Source of the DNA: Ficedula albicollis
Lineage: Eukaryota; Chordata; Aves; Passeriformes; Muscicapidae
DNA length: 64,000 nucleotides
Assembly: GCF_000247815.1 (NCBI RefSeq)
Contig: NC_021674.1
Location: 8,172,512 to 8,236,511, forward strand
Direction of reading: 5' to 3'
This document shows, in pieces, positions 34,762 through 48,541 of the stretch. The notes beneath the pieces were generated by a model, which saw only the letters and a program-made list of their open reading frames with translations, did not search any database and was not told where the DNA came from. The stretch's first letter is position 1. Each line of letters opens with the position of its first letter. Made by a program: the position numbers and the translations under genes.

Positions 34762-34890
34762 CTGGAACAGAGAAGAAGAAATAGAGATTCAAGAGTAAGG
34801 GGGGAAAAGGGAGGAGGAGAAACAGGGAGCAGAGCAGGAGAAGGAGAAGAAGGTAGAGGAGGAGGGTGGAAAGAGCAGGAAAAAGGGGGC
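34762..34890 (-). promoter_or_regulatory. long polypyrimidine tract upstream of exon A
   Basis: The + strand is almost pure purine here (AGAAGAAGAAATAGAG and similar). The sense strand therefore has about 120 bases of C/T directly before the exon A acceptor, far longer than a normal tract. Such tracts bind PTB-like splicing regulators; that role is inferred. Confidence 0.5.
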
Positions 34891-35351
34891 TGTGGACAGA
34901 AAACAGTGGTTTTGGTGGCACAGGCTGGAGGGACAGCACAGTCAAAAGCAGAGGGCAGGAGCCAATGGGCCAAGATTGCCTCAGGATGGGCACGGACCAC
35001 AGAGCACCAGCAGCCTGCAGGTGCCACCCTCCCTGGCATGGCACAGCCTGGGCCAACCACCCCCAGAGGTGTCTTGGCAAGGCACGTCTCTCTCCAAAAA
35101 CCTGTGGTACAGAGCTGTCGTTGGATACTGCTGGGAACCAGGGAAAAAGCAGCCTTAAAGCCTTTGGTTTCTCAGGCTGCACAAGGACAAGAAATTATAA
35201 CAATGATTATGCACCTGCAGGGTGCCTGAGAGACGTGGTGTTTTGCAGAAAGCATGTTTTCAAAGAGGTGTTGCCTTCTGGGACCAATGAGTCTTTTCTA
35301 TTCTGTAGTGCACGATCTATCCTATATAAGGGTAGTGTTTCTTTAAGTAAA

Positions 35352-35389
35352 GCTCTCTCTCTCTCTCTCTTTCTCTCTTTTTTGCTTCT
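35352..35389. repeat. CT-rich simple sequence
   Basis: A (CT)n run of about 20 bases followed by T-rich sequence. Confidence 0.8.
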
Positions 35390-36849
35390 CCATTACACAA
35401 GGAACTATAGCCTCAAATGCAACAAAGAACAGCCCCTTGGCAGCTTGCACACTTTGCATGAGCACAAGCACTGGGAGCCAGCACAGACCAAGCCCCTGGA
35501 AGCAGGATGCACTGCTCAAGCTTGGGCATGGAAGACACTCTGTCTCCCCAGGCTCAGCAGATTCATGGACAACATCATAATCAGCCGCTCAGTTTGGGCT
35601 TTGGAGGCTCTAATTTACAAGCTTGAAAGACAGGTTGGAGTTAGGACTTTTTCTGTGAAGAGAATGCAAAGGAAAAATGGCCTTTCTGGTTAGGGCAGGC
35701 ACATGGAAAGCTTCGCTGATGGTGAGATTTTACTTCTTAAATTTTACTTTACAAGCAGCATGTCCTTTCCCAAGCCTTCAAGGTTTAGTCCTCTCCCATT
35801 AGAGAGTGGAGGAGTAGCAATTCCCTCTCACATGTCCCAGGGGTTGCTGAATTTGCCCCTGGAACATCATCAGGACAGGTCCAAAGGCAGAGTCACCACT
35901 CAGAGCACAGCCACAAGCACACACCACAGAAGCTGAAAGCCTCACAGGAGGCTGTGGCCACCAGGAGAGAAATTTTCTCCTTGAGCCACCCAATAAAGTA
36001 AAAATTGCTCTTCCGGGGGGAAAGAAAAAAAAAAAGCACGGAAGTTTTTCAGCTCTTTTCAGGGGACTCACCAAAAAGCGAGAAAAGGCCTGAAAGCTGC
36101 TCACCAGAAGGTGGCCAAACCTGGGGCACCAACATGGGGTGGTGGACCTGTCCTGCTGTGGTCCTTCCTACAGTGCAAAGTCATTGCAAAAACAACAGAG
36201 GCAGAAATCCAGCGGCCTCTGCTCCTCCCTGGAGGCTCTGCTCACTGTCATGGCACTGCTGCGGGGACAGGACTCCTCCTGGCTCTCATCTTGATCCAGA
36301 CAAGAAATAAGAAGGAGTAACAGCACAAAGCAAAAAGCCAAGGCAGTGATTGCAGTCCTGTGCTTGCTGCCAGCTTTCTGTCCGGGTTTGCTTTCCCCCC
36401 ACACTCACCTGACAGCACTGCCCTCCTGTGAATGCTTTTATTTAAACCAGCTTTCCCACTGCTCCCTCCTGCCCAAGCCTGAATGCCCTGTGCTTCGGAG
36501 AAATGCTCAAATCCCACCCCTGGCTCCTCTGCACTTCCCACCAGCACCCAGCACAAGCACAAGCAGCCCCAAGGCTGCTCTAAGATATGATGAAAGAGGC
36601 TCTGCTGCTCCTGGCAGGCCCCAGCACTGAAAAACCCATAAACATGGAAGAAAGCCACGCTCTAGGGGAGTGAAATTGAGGCCACACTGCTGTGATTTCT
36701 GGCTTTCTCCTCTCCTTGCACATCTGCACTGGCCACCCAGAGCCCCTCTGTTAAGCTACAAGTATTTGGCAGCAGAGTCAACATTTTCTAGTCATTCAGG
36801 GTAAACACCTCAAGCACTCAGAGGAGCAGCCAGGATGATCTCTTGTGCT

Positions 36850-37260
36850 GTTTGCTGTGAGTCAGAAGTGTATTAAGTTTGCCCTTCATGCTTTTAATGA
36901 AACCATTTACTCAAGAGCAAGTGATGGCTGTGAAAAGTGTAACAATGCAGCACGGGCTCAGTGTAATCATATTTCATAATGAATATCTGTAATAATTTGT
37001 TCAGTTTGTAATTATTGCTGCAATAGGTTTGTACACAGGAAAAAATGGTTACCAAGCAGGCAGCTGATCTTGCTTTGCGTTGATGAGTTAGGGGAAATTA
37101 TCGTGCATTAAAAAACTAATGAAGGATATAAAAATGCTCTCAGTTAAGCTTTCAAAGAGAACCTGATAGAATTACCAGAATGGCACAATTTCAGAAACAT
37201 TACTAACAAAATCAATATTTTTTCTGACAGCTCCCATTAAAATGTACACTGCATCCTGGC
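36850..37260. promoter_or_regulatory. candidate conserved non-coding element
   Basis: Unlike its flanks, this stretch is AT-balanced and non-repetitive. It is dense in TAAT/ATTA homeodomain cores (for example TAATCATATTTCATAATGAA near 36963) and has no open frame. It lies in the exchanger intron. Conservation is inferred from texture only. Confidence 0.3.
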
Positions 37261-40200
37261 CTCATGTAGGAAAAATCCCCTCAGGAAAGTTAATTAAGAG
37301 AGGTACCTTCTTAAATTCTGAGGGCAGCACAGACATCAAGACATAAACTTCCTGTGGGTGCACTCTGCCTTGCCACGTGTGGCACTCCTCAAAGCCCCAC
37401 AAAAATAATTCTCCCCCACAAAAAGAAACCCGTGTGCCAATTAAAAAAAAAAAAAATTTCCTGGTGCTTAGATACAACACCAACAGGACTTCACTGAATA
37501 AAGCAGAATTACAGGGCTTTAAGTGCCTCTGCCAGGAGGTGGTGGTGTTATGCAGTTTTCCCAGTGATCATTCTGGGATGGGAACAAGTGCCCCGTGTTG
37601 GGCAGACTTCTGCACTGCTGCTGTTTCTGCTGCACAAGGCTGCTGGGAAAATGGGTAGGCAGAACAAATGGCAGCTCTGCTCTCCAGGTGAACTTCCAAT
37701 CAGCAAAAATTGCTGAGGCAAATTTGTCCCTGGAATGAGACCGCAGTCCTGGAGGAAAGGATTGCCTCCTAATGGTGTTGGAGAAACAGCAAGGATGTGA
37801 AAATAACACAGGCTATTCTTAGAGCGTGCCTGGCCTCCATCACAGCCTGCTGCCTGCTACAGAGCCCCTGCCCAGGGTCCTGCACACACCTGCAGCACCT
37901 GAGCTCCCTGCCCCTGGACTTTCCCAGTGGGACACAGCAGCATGGGGACACCAAACTCCCCCCACCAAAGTCCCTTCTGAAATTTGCATCTGCAGCCTCT
38001 CTGTCCCAGGGGCTGTCTCTCTGGCTCAGGGGCTCTTTCAGAGCAAGCTGTGATAGTGCACAAGAGAAAACCAAAGGGACACTTACTAGTACCCTAAAAC
38101 CCCTCATGCTGCTTCACTGCAGGGCCAGGATCCAGAAGTCCCAAACCCAAAAGACAGGGAAAAAAACCCCAAAGGATTAAAGCAGCAATCTAAACCATTA
38201 CACATTTTCTTCGCCTCCTGGGAGTCTGGGGTCAATACAGAGGGTATTTCCAAGCTGACTCTTCTAGACAGAGGCCAAGAACCAGCTTTGATTTGGGGCT
38301 GACAGTGATGTTTTTGCCGTAACTTAATGTCTCCAGGAGCTGGGTATTTAAGCCTAACACTCAGGATCCCATGACTGCACAACACCACAGTCCGTGGAAT
38401 AGCTGGATCATTTTTTTTCCTCCTTTGACCCTCAGTCATGCTGCAGGTGGGAAAGAACATTTTCTAGAGAATCTCCCCAGCACATGGGGATGGAGGTCCT
38501 GTGTTGATATTAACCACCAGCCTTGACACACCTCTGCATCCCTTCCTCCAGTGAAAGCATGGGGCAAGTCTGCAGCAACTCTGATGCTTCTGAGTTTTCC
38601 TTGCACTAGTGTTGGGTCCATCTCATCTCTGAGCTAAGGAGCCCTGCTCTGGCATGAAGACTGAGGGCATCCATGACCCATCCCACTGTCCTCAGACCCA
38701 TCCCTCTGTACCAGAAATTGCACTTCCCTGAGCCTGCAGTCGAAGCAATTTCTGAGGGAATTAATTTAATCTCATTTCAGCGTTCTGGAAATCAAAGAGT
38801 AAACACATCTTGCAGTATTTCCAGCTCTTCCCCTCTTGCAGACACGCAGCAGCAACAGGAGAGAGATGGTGTCTTTGTGAAAGTGTCATACAAAGCTCTG
38901 CGCTCACTCCAAGTCTCCAATGCTCTCCATCAGGGCTTGCTTTTCATTTCAAACCACGTTATTTCCTTCAAACTGAAGAGGTCTCTTATCACAGCATTCC
39001 CACACATAACCCTTAGTTACAACAGCCCGTGGAAAAGTCCTCTTGACTGGTGATGCTCTAAGGAAGAGCTGCTACACCAATGTACAACAGCAAAAGCAGG
39101 ACAAGAGGAGAAGCAAAGCTTAGAGCGAAATGCCAGCTGGGCAAGGCACCCTGAGAGCAATCCCATGGGTGTGCAGGGACAGGTACAGATGGAATGAGCT
39201 AGAGCAGTCTGGCACAGGGTGACAGGAGCAGGACAGAGATCAACAGCAAAATATTTCTCTATGAGTATTTTTTTGACCACAGAAGAGGAGCGCAGCACGG
39301 GGCAAAGATGCAAGAAGGACCTGGGACTCCCAGCTCTTTTGTCTTCACTGGCCTTTTCCCTCAAGGGATCAAATGTCATCAGAAATGATTGGTGAGGATC
39401 TCCATGGACCTTTGCATTTGTTTTGAAGCTGAATATCTGCACAGTCATGGCAGCCCTGTGGAAATCCTGAGCACATTTGCAAAAATCCTGCCAGTCCCAA
39501 TCTACACTGCAGTGCTCAGTTCCATGGAATGGCAGAAACCCCTCTCCTGGCTCAGACAAACAACCAGCATTGCAAGGACCACGGGAGCCTGGAGAGCATC
39601 AGCAGCCAGCTCTGGAAAGGTTCAGGCAGGACATGCTGGAGAACAGGGGACATCATCCAGGACACTTATTGACAGGGCCAGATCTCCAGGAGCAGATGTG
39701 TCACAAGTCCGGCTCTCTCTCAGAACCACAGTCATGCCAGAGCTGGAATAGCCAGGAAGCTCTGCACATAATCAGTGTCTCCAGTGGGGCAGGAAAACTA
39801 TGACCTCTGAACACACAACCAGCTGTTAGAGCAGTCAGCAACGAGCTTGCCCCTGAGAACATGGCACGCTGCTGCTGTCTGCACAGACACTTGTCCCTGA
39901 ATCAAGAGAGGGAATGATGCACTTCTGCAGCTTGTCACCCACCCAGCTTCTCTGACCACCCAGGAGAGCTGCAGGAGCAGCTTGGAGGGTGCTCAACTGC
40001 AGATTCACAGCTACAGCATCCAGGCTGGGCAGTCAGGAGTGGGTTGTGCTGCCTAAGCCTGGTGCTGCCAGCCCTGATGAGCAGACCAGCACTTCCCACC
40101 CAGAGAACCATCAATTACAGCCAGGGAATAGCCATGAGGGACACATGCTCTGGAGGTGACACTGCAAAGCCACACCCATCGGTGCTGCCTGTCCTAGCAC

Positions 40201-40391
40201 AAGCTCCCAGACTCCCACAGAACCCTGCCACATTGATTTCTCATGTGTCTGCTTGTCAGCCAGTCACTTAATTAGCTGAAGTTAGAGCTTGCCATGAGAG
40301 ATGGGCACGTGGCTTGGGAAGCTCCCAGCCTAGCACAGCTATAGTCACTGGGCAGTGCCTGCCCAGAGGGGCCTGGGGGAAGAAAACTCCC

Positions 40392-40393
<2 letters not shown>

Positions 40394-40441
<48 letters not shown>
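40394..40441. repeat. (ATC)16 microsatellite
   Basis: A perfect trinucleotide run of 48 bases. In one - strand frame it reads poly-Asp, but there is no gene there. Confidence 0.97.
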
Positions 40442-40442
<1 letters not shown>

Positions 40443-42224
40443 CCACAGCTGAGACAGAGGGCAGGGCTACATAAATGGGCCCCAGTCACACTGAAGAGCC
40501 TGGACCAGACTCCCAGGCATGGCTGGAACCAACCCCCAAGAGCAGCTTCCCTGCTCAAAAATTCCTGACGGATACTCAAGGAAAGAAGTTGCTTGTTGCT
40601 GGGAAGGAAAAGGAGGTGATGGGGCTTTTCTTCCACCAGCTGACAACAAAATTGCAGGTTGTGGTGAGGAGGTGGCAGTCTCGCACACAGAGACACCCAG
40701 GTCTGTGGTGGAGTTGTTTGTCCACCCACAGGGTGAGGGTGTGTGTGGTGGGGGACACAGGTGACACCCGCTCAGCCAGTGCAGGGACAAACCTCCCCGA
40801 GGGGCAGAAGAGGAGCAAAACTGGGGCAGATTATGTGCAAGACCTTGTGCCACACGTGCTTTTAGCTGTCCAACAGTGGTCTCTGACAGAGGAGAGGGTT
40901 CATCAGGGTTGCTGTCCCTGCTAAAGGGTTCCCATCTGTGTGAGATGTCCCATGAGTCACCCATGCAGGATCCTTTGCTGAACCAAGCCTCGCTGACACA
41001 AAATGTCTGTACTTAATGAAAATTTTGCCTGCAGCGCACTGCAAACATGACAGGGAGGGAAAAGGAAAACCTGCCTGAAACGAAGCATGACGCATGCTTT
41101 GGGAGGCATGGATGTGAGCTGATCTGATGTGGCAGCTTGGTTTGCTGGTACAGCAGCCCAGGTCTGCATGGGGCTTCACAGTCCAGTGCCTCCCAAAACT
41201 GACTGAGCACACCAGCCTGGTCTCTGCTAACAAGGGGAGGGGAAGTGGAAATGCTGATCCCTCTATACCTTCCCCCCACCTCTGGAACCAAAATTCACGT
41301 GGCTGCTCTCATTTTCTTGTATGCCCTCCACCTCTTTGCCCAAGGTGTCCTGAATGAATCAGACCTCAGGGCTGTGTTGTCACTTCCATGTCTGCATAAA
41401 CCAACTGCTCCCCTGGCCCTGGGATGTGCCGAGTTTAAATGACAACATACAGCTCAAATAAGTAACACTATCCTGTAACACCAGAGCATCACTACCAGGA
41501 AAATCCTGGAAAAAGATCCAGCCTGCCTGCTCTTCCTTGGCCTTGAAGAAACACAAGGCATCAGAGGTGGTCTGCAGAGACAGGAAGACTGAGGGCTGTT
41601 GCTGCTCAAATAGCTGGGACATGACAGGCACAGCTGATGCTCAGTGTCTCAGAAAACACTTTTTAGGAGCAACGATTGCCAGGTAAGATGATTTCACATG
41701 CCAGACTGAATGCTGCTTGACTCTCCTCCTAGGAAGACCATATTGAGAAGGATTTGTCAGATCAGAAATGTTTTTCTGGCGAATCCTCAATGTTTGCTCT
41801 GATGTGACTGTGAATTCTGTGCTCTGACTAATGCACTTCTTCACCCAGCTGCCACGTCTTGCCAGGGACCATCTGGGCGAAGATGAATGCCACTCTTGAT
41901 CTGTCCCAAACCAGCCTTTGGTCATTCTTAAATGTTTCCACAGCTCCAGCTGTGGCCTCCTCTTCCATGGCTCTGGATGTGGTGACACCAGGACAAAACT
42001 GTTTTCCTGCTTTTTCCCAATCCCATTGCCATGCATGTCTAGTGATTATGACCCACAGCCCTTAAAGCTCCCAGAGAGCCTGCTGGAGGCAGGATCCCTG
42101 AGGGATCAAACAGGAGAGATCCATCATCATCAGTGTCTGCAGCTCCAAGGACAGCTTGCACAAAGAGTGCAATGCCACTGATGGCTAGGAGGGAAAACAC
42201 ATTTGATGTGAATTTGATCAAAAC

Positions 42225-45006
42225 ATCCCCAGCAGCAATTACTTAAGGTGCCTAGGAAAGCTGACAGAGTAGAAATAACCTCTCCCCTGGCTGTGCACAG
42301 CCCTGCCTATGCCAGCTGAAAACTGCATTAGTCCTGAAAAATCCAGCCTGTGCTGCAAGCAAAGGATTGACTGCCCAGGGCTCAGCACAGCCCAACATCC
42401 CTGCTCAGTATAAAACCCTGCAAATCCCACTTCTAACCCCACAGGGTTAAGAGCCAAAATCTGGCATTTCCCCCCAGTCTGCCTTTCTGGGATTTGCTCG
42501 ACTGACCTGGCTGGGCAGTCAGGTCTGTGAATGGTGCAGGCAGATAAATAAGGGGACAGAAACTTGGCACACAGCTGCTTCTTGCACCCAGATACACATC
42601 CAGCTTTTCTTTGCAGCCAGGTTCCCCCTCATGACAATAATTGCTCTCACCTTTCAAATAGATATGAGTTGCTCTTCCCCGTGTGCACCTGGATAGTTGC
42701 CATGACAATGCTCCTCAAACAGAAGTCATCATTCTTATTTAAATGGCTTTTGGCCTCCACAAAATGAATTTCAACGAGCCACTGCCAGCAAAAAAGGGCA
42801 TTTCTGCAGTTCTCTAAATCATTTAGCAGATTTTTCTGAGTTAAACCTGACTAAACAAAACAGTGGGGACCACCAGAATTAATAGGTCAATGTCTTAAGA
42901 GTATGGCTTCAGCATCAGGAATCAGGACTCAAGGAAGCCCAAAATACATGTGCTGTGCATGAACTGCTCCAGCACTGCCACTACAGCAAGACTTTGCATC
43001 AATCCTGGCAGTGTTTTCTTCCCAGGGAAGGAGCATTTAAATTCCTGCTTCCAGGGTTTCAGGGCGAGGGAGAATTTTCCTCCTTGCTTGGGAAGACACT
43101 TGATGAGGAGTCCTGATTGTGCCCTGCCACTCTGCCAGGGCTGCTGACAGCCAGTTCTGCTGCTGGAAAAGCAGCTGAACATGGGAAAAGAAGGACAACA
43201 TGAGGAATGCTCAGTGACAACAGAGGCCATGCCACAAAAATTCAAAAGGGCAAACATCAATAGAGAATGTGCGGGTCTGCTTTCAAGAGCAGCATCCAGC
43301 ATCATTTTAGCTCCCTGCTCAGCCAGGCATGGGTCTGACTCCTCTTATTTGATGGCTGGCTCCAAAGACCAGACCCTGCTTTTCCAGACACTCCTCTGAA
43401 ATTCTTGGCATGGTGACCCAGCAGCGAGATCAAAGCCCCCTGATGGTGTGGCAGGAATAAACACTTGGCCATCACTGCATTTATCATCCCTTGCCCAGGG
43501 AAGGATGCAAGGGACTGATTTCAAGACTTGGACAGTAGACTCACACTTCACTTTTATTAGAAAAAGTTGTAAGTTATCCTCTGTCAGGGTTCTAGGGAGG
43601 CTCAAGTGGAATGCTATCCCCAGCAGCAATTACTTAAGGTGCCTAGGAAAGCTGACAGAGTAGAAATAACTTCTCCCCTGGCTGTGCACAGCCCTGCCTA
43701 TGCCAGCTGAAAACTGCATTAGTCCTGAAAAATCCAGCCTGTGCTGCAAGCAAAGGATTGACTGCCCAGGGCTCAGCACAGCCCAACATCCCTGCTCAGT
43801 ATAAAACCCTGCAAATCCCACTTCTAACCCCACAGGGTTAAGAGCCAAAATCTGGCATTTCCCCCCAGTCTGCCTTTCTGGGATTTGCTCGACTGACCTG
43901 GCTGGGCAGTCAGGTCTGTGAATGGTGCAGGCAGATAAATAAGGGGACAGAAACTTGGCACACAGCTGCTTCTTGCACCCAGATACACATCCAGCTTTTC
44001 TTTGCAGCCAGGTTCCCCCTCATGACAATAATTGCTCTCACCTTTCAAATAGATATGAGTTGCTCTTCCCCGTGTGCACCTGGATAGTTGCCATGACAAT
44101 GCTCCTCAAACAGAAGTCATCATTCTTATTTAAATGGCTTTTGGCCTCCACAAAATGAATTTCAACGAGCCACTGCCAGCAAAAAAGGGCATTTCTGCAG
44201 TTCTCTAAATCATTTAGCAGATTTTTCTGAGTTAAACCTGACTAAACAAAACAGTGGGGACCACCAGAATTAATAGGTCAATGTCTTAAGAGTATGGCTT
44301 CAGCATCAGGAATCAGGACTCAAGGAAGCCCAAAATACATGTGCTGTGCATGAACTGCTCCAGCACTGCCACTACAGCAAGACTTTGCATCAATCCTGGC
44401 AGTGTTTTCTTCCCAGGGAAGGAGCATTTAAATTCCTGCTTCCAGGGTTTCAGGGCGAGGGAGAATTTTCCTCCTTGCTTGGGAAGACACTTGATGAGGA
44501 GTCCTGATTGTGCCCTGCCACTCTGCCAGGGCTGCTGACAGCCAGTTCTGCTGCTGGAAAAGCAGCTGAACATGGGAAAAGAAGGACAACATGAGGAATG
44601 CTCAGTGACAACAGAGGCCATGCCACAAAAATTCAAAAGGGCAAACATCAATAGAGAATGTGCGGGTCTGCTTTTAAGAGCTGCATCCAGCATCATTTTA
44701 GCTCCCTGCTCAGCCAGGCATGGGTCTGACTCCTCTTATTTGATGGCTGGCCCCAAAGACCAGACCCTGCTTTTCCAGACACTCCTCTGAAATTCTTGGC
44801 ATGGTGACCCAGCAGCGAGATCAAAGCCCCCTGATGGTGTGGCAGGAATAAACACTTGGCCATCACTGCATTTATCATCCCTTGCCCAGGGAAGGATGCA
44901 AGGGACTGATTTCAAGACTTGGACAGTAGACTCACACTTCACTTTTATTAGAAAAAGTTGTAAGTTATCCTCTGTCAGGGTTCTAGGGAGGCTCAAGTGG
45001 AATGCT
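42225..45006. repeat. 1391-bp tandem duplication, nearly identical copies
   Basis: Copy 1 is 42225-43615 and copy 2 is 43616-45006. The copies share every feature at a fixed offset of 1391. I see only a handful of differences, for example ACCTCTCCC against ACTTCTCCC and TTTCAAGAGCAGC against TTTTAAGAGCTGC. Identity is well above 99 percent. It holds no gene. Confidence 0.97.
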
Positions 45007-45290
45007 CACATTTTAGCAATTTAAGTGACTGGATGCACTCTGGTCCAGACTCTTCACATTTTAGCAATTTAAGTGACTGGATGCAGAGCTCACTCCTGGT
45101 CCAGACTCCAATCCTCCATGCCGGGACAGTATCAGAGGTTACCTGATGGTACAAAAGATGTGAAGTGTCTGGGAAATGTGACTGGATGCACTCTGGTCCA
45201 GACTCTCTTTGGCAAATCCTCCATGCCGGGACAGTATCAGAGGTTACCTGATGGTACAAAAGATGTGAAGTGTCTGGGTACCAGCACACG
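45007..45290. repeat. nested short tandem duplications following the 1391-bp repeat
   Basis: CACATTTTAGCAATTTAAGT with GACTGGATGCA occurs twice in tandem (about 45007 and 45055). A block from AATCCTCCATGCCGGGACAG through GATGTGAAGTGTCTGGG occurs at about 45110 and again at about 45216. GGATGCACTCTGGTCCAGAC also recurs. Confidence 0.9.
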
Positions 45291-46940
45291 AAATGCTGTC
45301 ATTATACAGGATTGAAACATCAGGGATGCTCATTTCTGAAGACCATCAGCCAAGCTGGGAGCTACACCCCAGTGCCTTGCCATGCTGTCACTGTGCCACA
45401 AGGCAAGCCCTGCGAGGGAGGTGATGCAGATCCTGCATTCTTGTCCTTTCTACCCAAGGATAAGGCCAGCAAGCTCAGACAATGCCCCATAAAGTATTCA
45501 GCCACCCCCAGAGAGGGGCTGCTGCTGGGGCAATGATGCCTTAAAAGGGACACTGTTTGGACCATTAGGTCAGCAGATGACCACAAAATCTCAGGTCTGC
45601 ACTAAAGGTGCTGCTTTATGTATTCACACTGCTGTTTTCATCCTTTGGGGATGGCTCTGGCCAAGGAAAAGCATGTACTAGGGTTGAGTGCCAGCAGTGG
45701 GGTTTCTTTGTCTCCAGCCCAGCAAATCTTCAGACAGTTCGGTAGTTGTTTGGTTTGTTGGTTTTTTTTCCCCCCTCTTCCTTTTCAATGACTTCCATCT
45801 CCAGCGGGCAGATGAAAAAAGTGTGTCAGTTGAGATGGGATTTTTCCCTTGTCCTTTCAAACACCTTCAGGTTTTTAGGAATTGCCCGGGATCCATGCCC
45901 TTACCCCCCACAGAAACTGCTCCAAAAAGACTGAAGGACCCCAATGTCCTCAGGCAGGTGCTGGAAGGTGTGCAGGGCTGTGGGACCTGGGTGCTGCCAC
46001 AGCAAGGAGCCATTCCCTGCCCCTGCTGAAGGGTTTTGCCACTCTGGTGGCTGCAGCATCCTGACAAGGGCCATTCCAGTGACGTTTCCCTGTTTCTGGA
46101 AGCTCTGGAGGTCAGGAGCATGTAGGCAGCTTCAAGAGTCACCACTCACACTGTGACTGACACACCACCTGTTTACTGCCAAATAAATTAAGTGGTGAAA
46201 CACATCCCTCTCAGCTGAAACTCTGTGCACAAAAAGCCTTTGAAAGAGACACCAGGTGTCCTGAAGTGCCCAGTGATCCATGGGGTTAAAGGCTGTGGTG
46301 GGAGCACAAAAGCAAACACAAGTTTGCCAAGGATCCCTCCCAGTGCTGAGATAGGCAGGAAACCAATCCCATGAGGAGCATGAAAAAATTCTGCTTCTGT
46401 CTCCAGTTACCAAGGAGATTGTTCAAACAAAGCTAAAATAAGAGGAACCAAGTGGCCAAGAGAAATGTGAGAGTGGAAGAGCACTTGAATGCTTTGTGAT
46501 GGCTTTGCTGGGCAGGGTGCCTGTGATGGGCTCAGCCTTGGACAGCAGCTCTTCCCCTCTCTTCCCAAGGGAAATCGTCCATATTTTGGTTCTTGTACCT
46601 GCATGAAAATGGCCAAGAGCTTTTAAAAATGGCAATACAGAGAAGTCCCTGCCCACAGAGGTTTCAGCCGTGTGTCAGCCCTGTTTATGGCCATTGTGGC
46701 AGCAGGACACAGCACTCGATGGCCTCAGCTTGGACCTGTGTGTTCAGGTTCTCAGAGGTTTCCTCATGGGAGCAAACTAAATCCAGCTCTGTGTGGGGCT
46801 AAATTCCACCCTTTGGGGTCAGCTCAGCAGCTCCAGTCTGTCCATATGACCTGAGGGATGGCAGATACATGGAATACAGGATGGAAAATTCCCACTGCAG
46901 AGCCCCGTGGACTCACACGTGCTGAATCTGCTCCTGTGAC

Positions 46941-47000
46941 AGTCACAGGATCACAGAATCATTCGGGTTGGAAAAGACACCCAAGATCATCAAGACCCAC
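46941..47000 (-). mobile_element. CR1 LINE fragment
   Basis: Contains GGATCACAGAATCATTCGGG, then TTGGAAAAGACAC and AAGATCATCAAGACC. This is the typical avian CR1 3'-end sequence in reverse orientation. Only about 60 bases are recognisable. Confidence 0.75.
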
Positions 47001-48330
47001 AATTAAAGGCCAGAAGACAAGCACCAGCAGACTGTTCACGAAGACAGAGCTTTCTCCAGCCCCACCTCACACCAGGGCAGCACAGGGGCTGCTTCAGGTC
47101 CAGCTGCACATTTCTCTTCTGTGGGAACTGCAGATGTTAGTGGCAATTCCCACACAAACCCCAGAGCCTGAAAGCTGCTTTCCATCCCTCTGCAATCCTC
47201 AGTTAAGACAAGGAGAGGGAAAACTTTCCAGATGCTGTTTCTCCAGCAGATCCTCATATCTTACACATGCTCATCCTGCCTGATGCAGTCAGGGCTGTGA
47301 GTTAAAGCCTGTTGTTCAGCCTGCCCACGACTTTCCACTATTTTAGAGTCTGTCTCAGCTGCTTGGTGCTTTGCCAGACTTTAGCCATTCAGAATGAAAC
47401 TTTCCATGTAGAGTGGCCACTGCTGAGAGAGTAATGAGAAACCTCACTGTCTCAGCTTTGGGAAAAAAAAAAAAATGCTGCTCTGCCCATGCAAACATTT
47501 TTTCCCCAAACACTATATTGAGTAATTCTCTCTTCCTTATGCTTTTCTGCAGAGGACAAAACTTAGCAGAAGGATCTCTCTCTCTCTAGTGCTCAGGATG
47601 TGCCAATTTGCTTAAATTAGACCAAGTCCTAAGACTCTAAAAACTTGCAAAATGCGTAGGCTTCTTCAAACTGGCAGCTCAAAGTCTTGGAAGATTTAAT
47701 CTGCTCTGGAAATGCTCCATTCTTTCCCAGTGCCAAACCTGCTTTTGCACAGGCTGTGGCCTCAGCAGGGCTTTTCCTGTGCCTGGGAGCTGCTGGGGAG
47801 CTGGGAGCTCTGGCAGCAGCAGGAAAACTGGCTGGCCTGGATACCCATGGCAGGGGCAGCCTGGGGGTTTGAGAAATTCCACAGCCACGCCTCCCCTCCT
47901 CCTTTACTGCTGGCCTCTGAGCTAGGAATGTCTCCAGGCACATGGCCTCTGCACCACAGACCTTGCATCCTTGCTGCAAGGATGACAGGCTCTCTGCAGT
48001 ATTTTTGGTAGCCCTCCTCACCAGCTGGTGTAGGTAAATGATGAAGCTTGCTGGGACACAGACACAAACTGAGCCTGGGATCTGCAGAGGATGATTCTCC
48101 TTTTCTGCCCACCCTGATCCTGAGCCTGACTTAGTGAGCCAGGGCTGCTGGGGAAAGCTAGAGTTTAACTCTGTCCAAGGAGTTTGGCTGGTGTCTTGGG
48201 TTGAAATACAGGATGTGGCCAGAAATGTGTATTCTATCACCATCTGTTGGGGCCAGGTGGGGCAGTGATCCTTATCTCCATGACACATACCATCTGCTAA
48301 TCAGAAATGTGTATTCTATCACCATCTGTT

Positions 48331-48541
<211 letters not shown>

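Noticed and set aside
40268..40729. Frame with a run of aspartates on the - strand
   Set aside because: It comes from the (ATC)16 microsatellite; the rest has no similarity to any protein I know. It is not the exchanger acidic cluster, which is at 25210-25231.
42239..44996. Pairs of identical small ORFs 1391 bp apart, which could suggest a duplicated gene
   Set aside because: The frames are short, lack splice context and are simply carried by the duplicated non-coding block.
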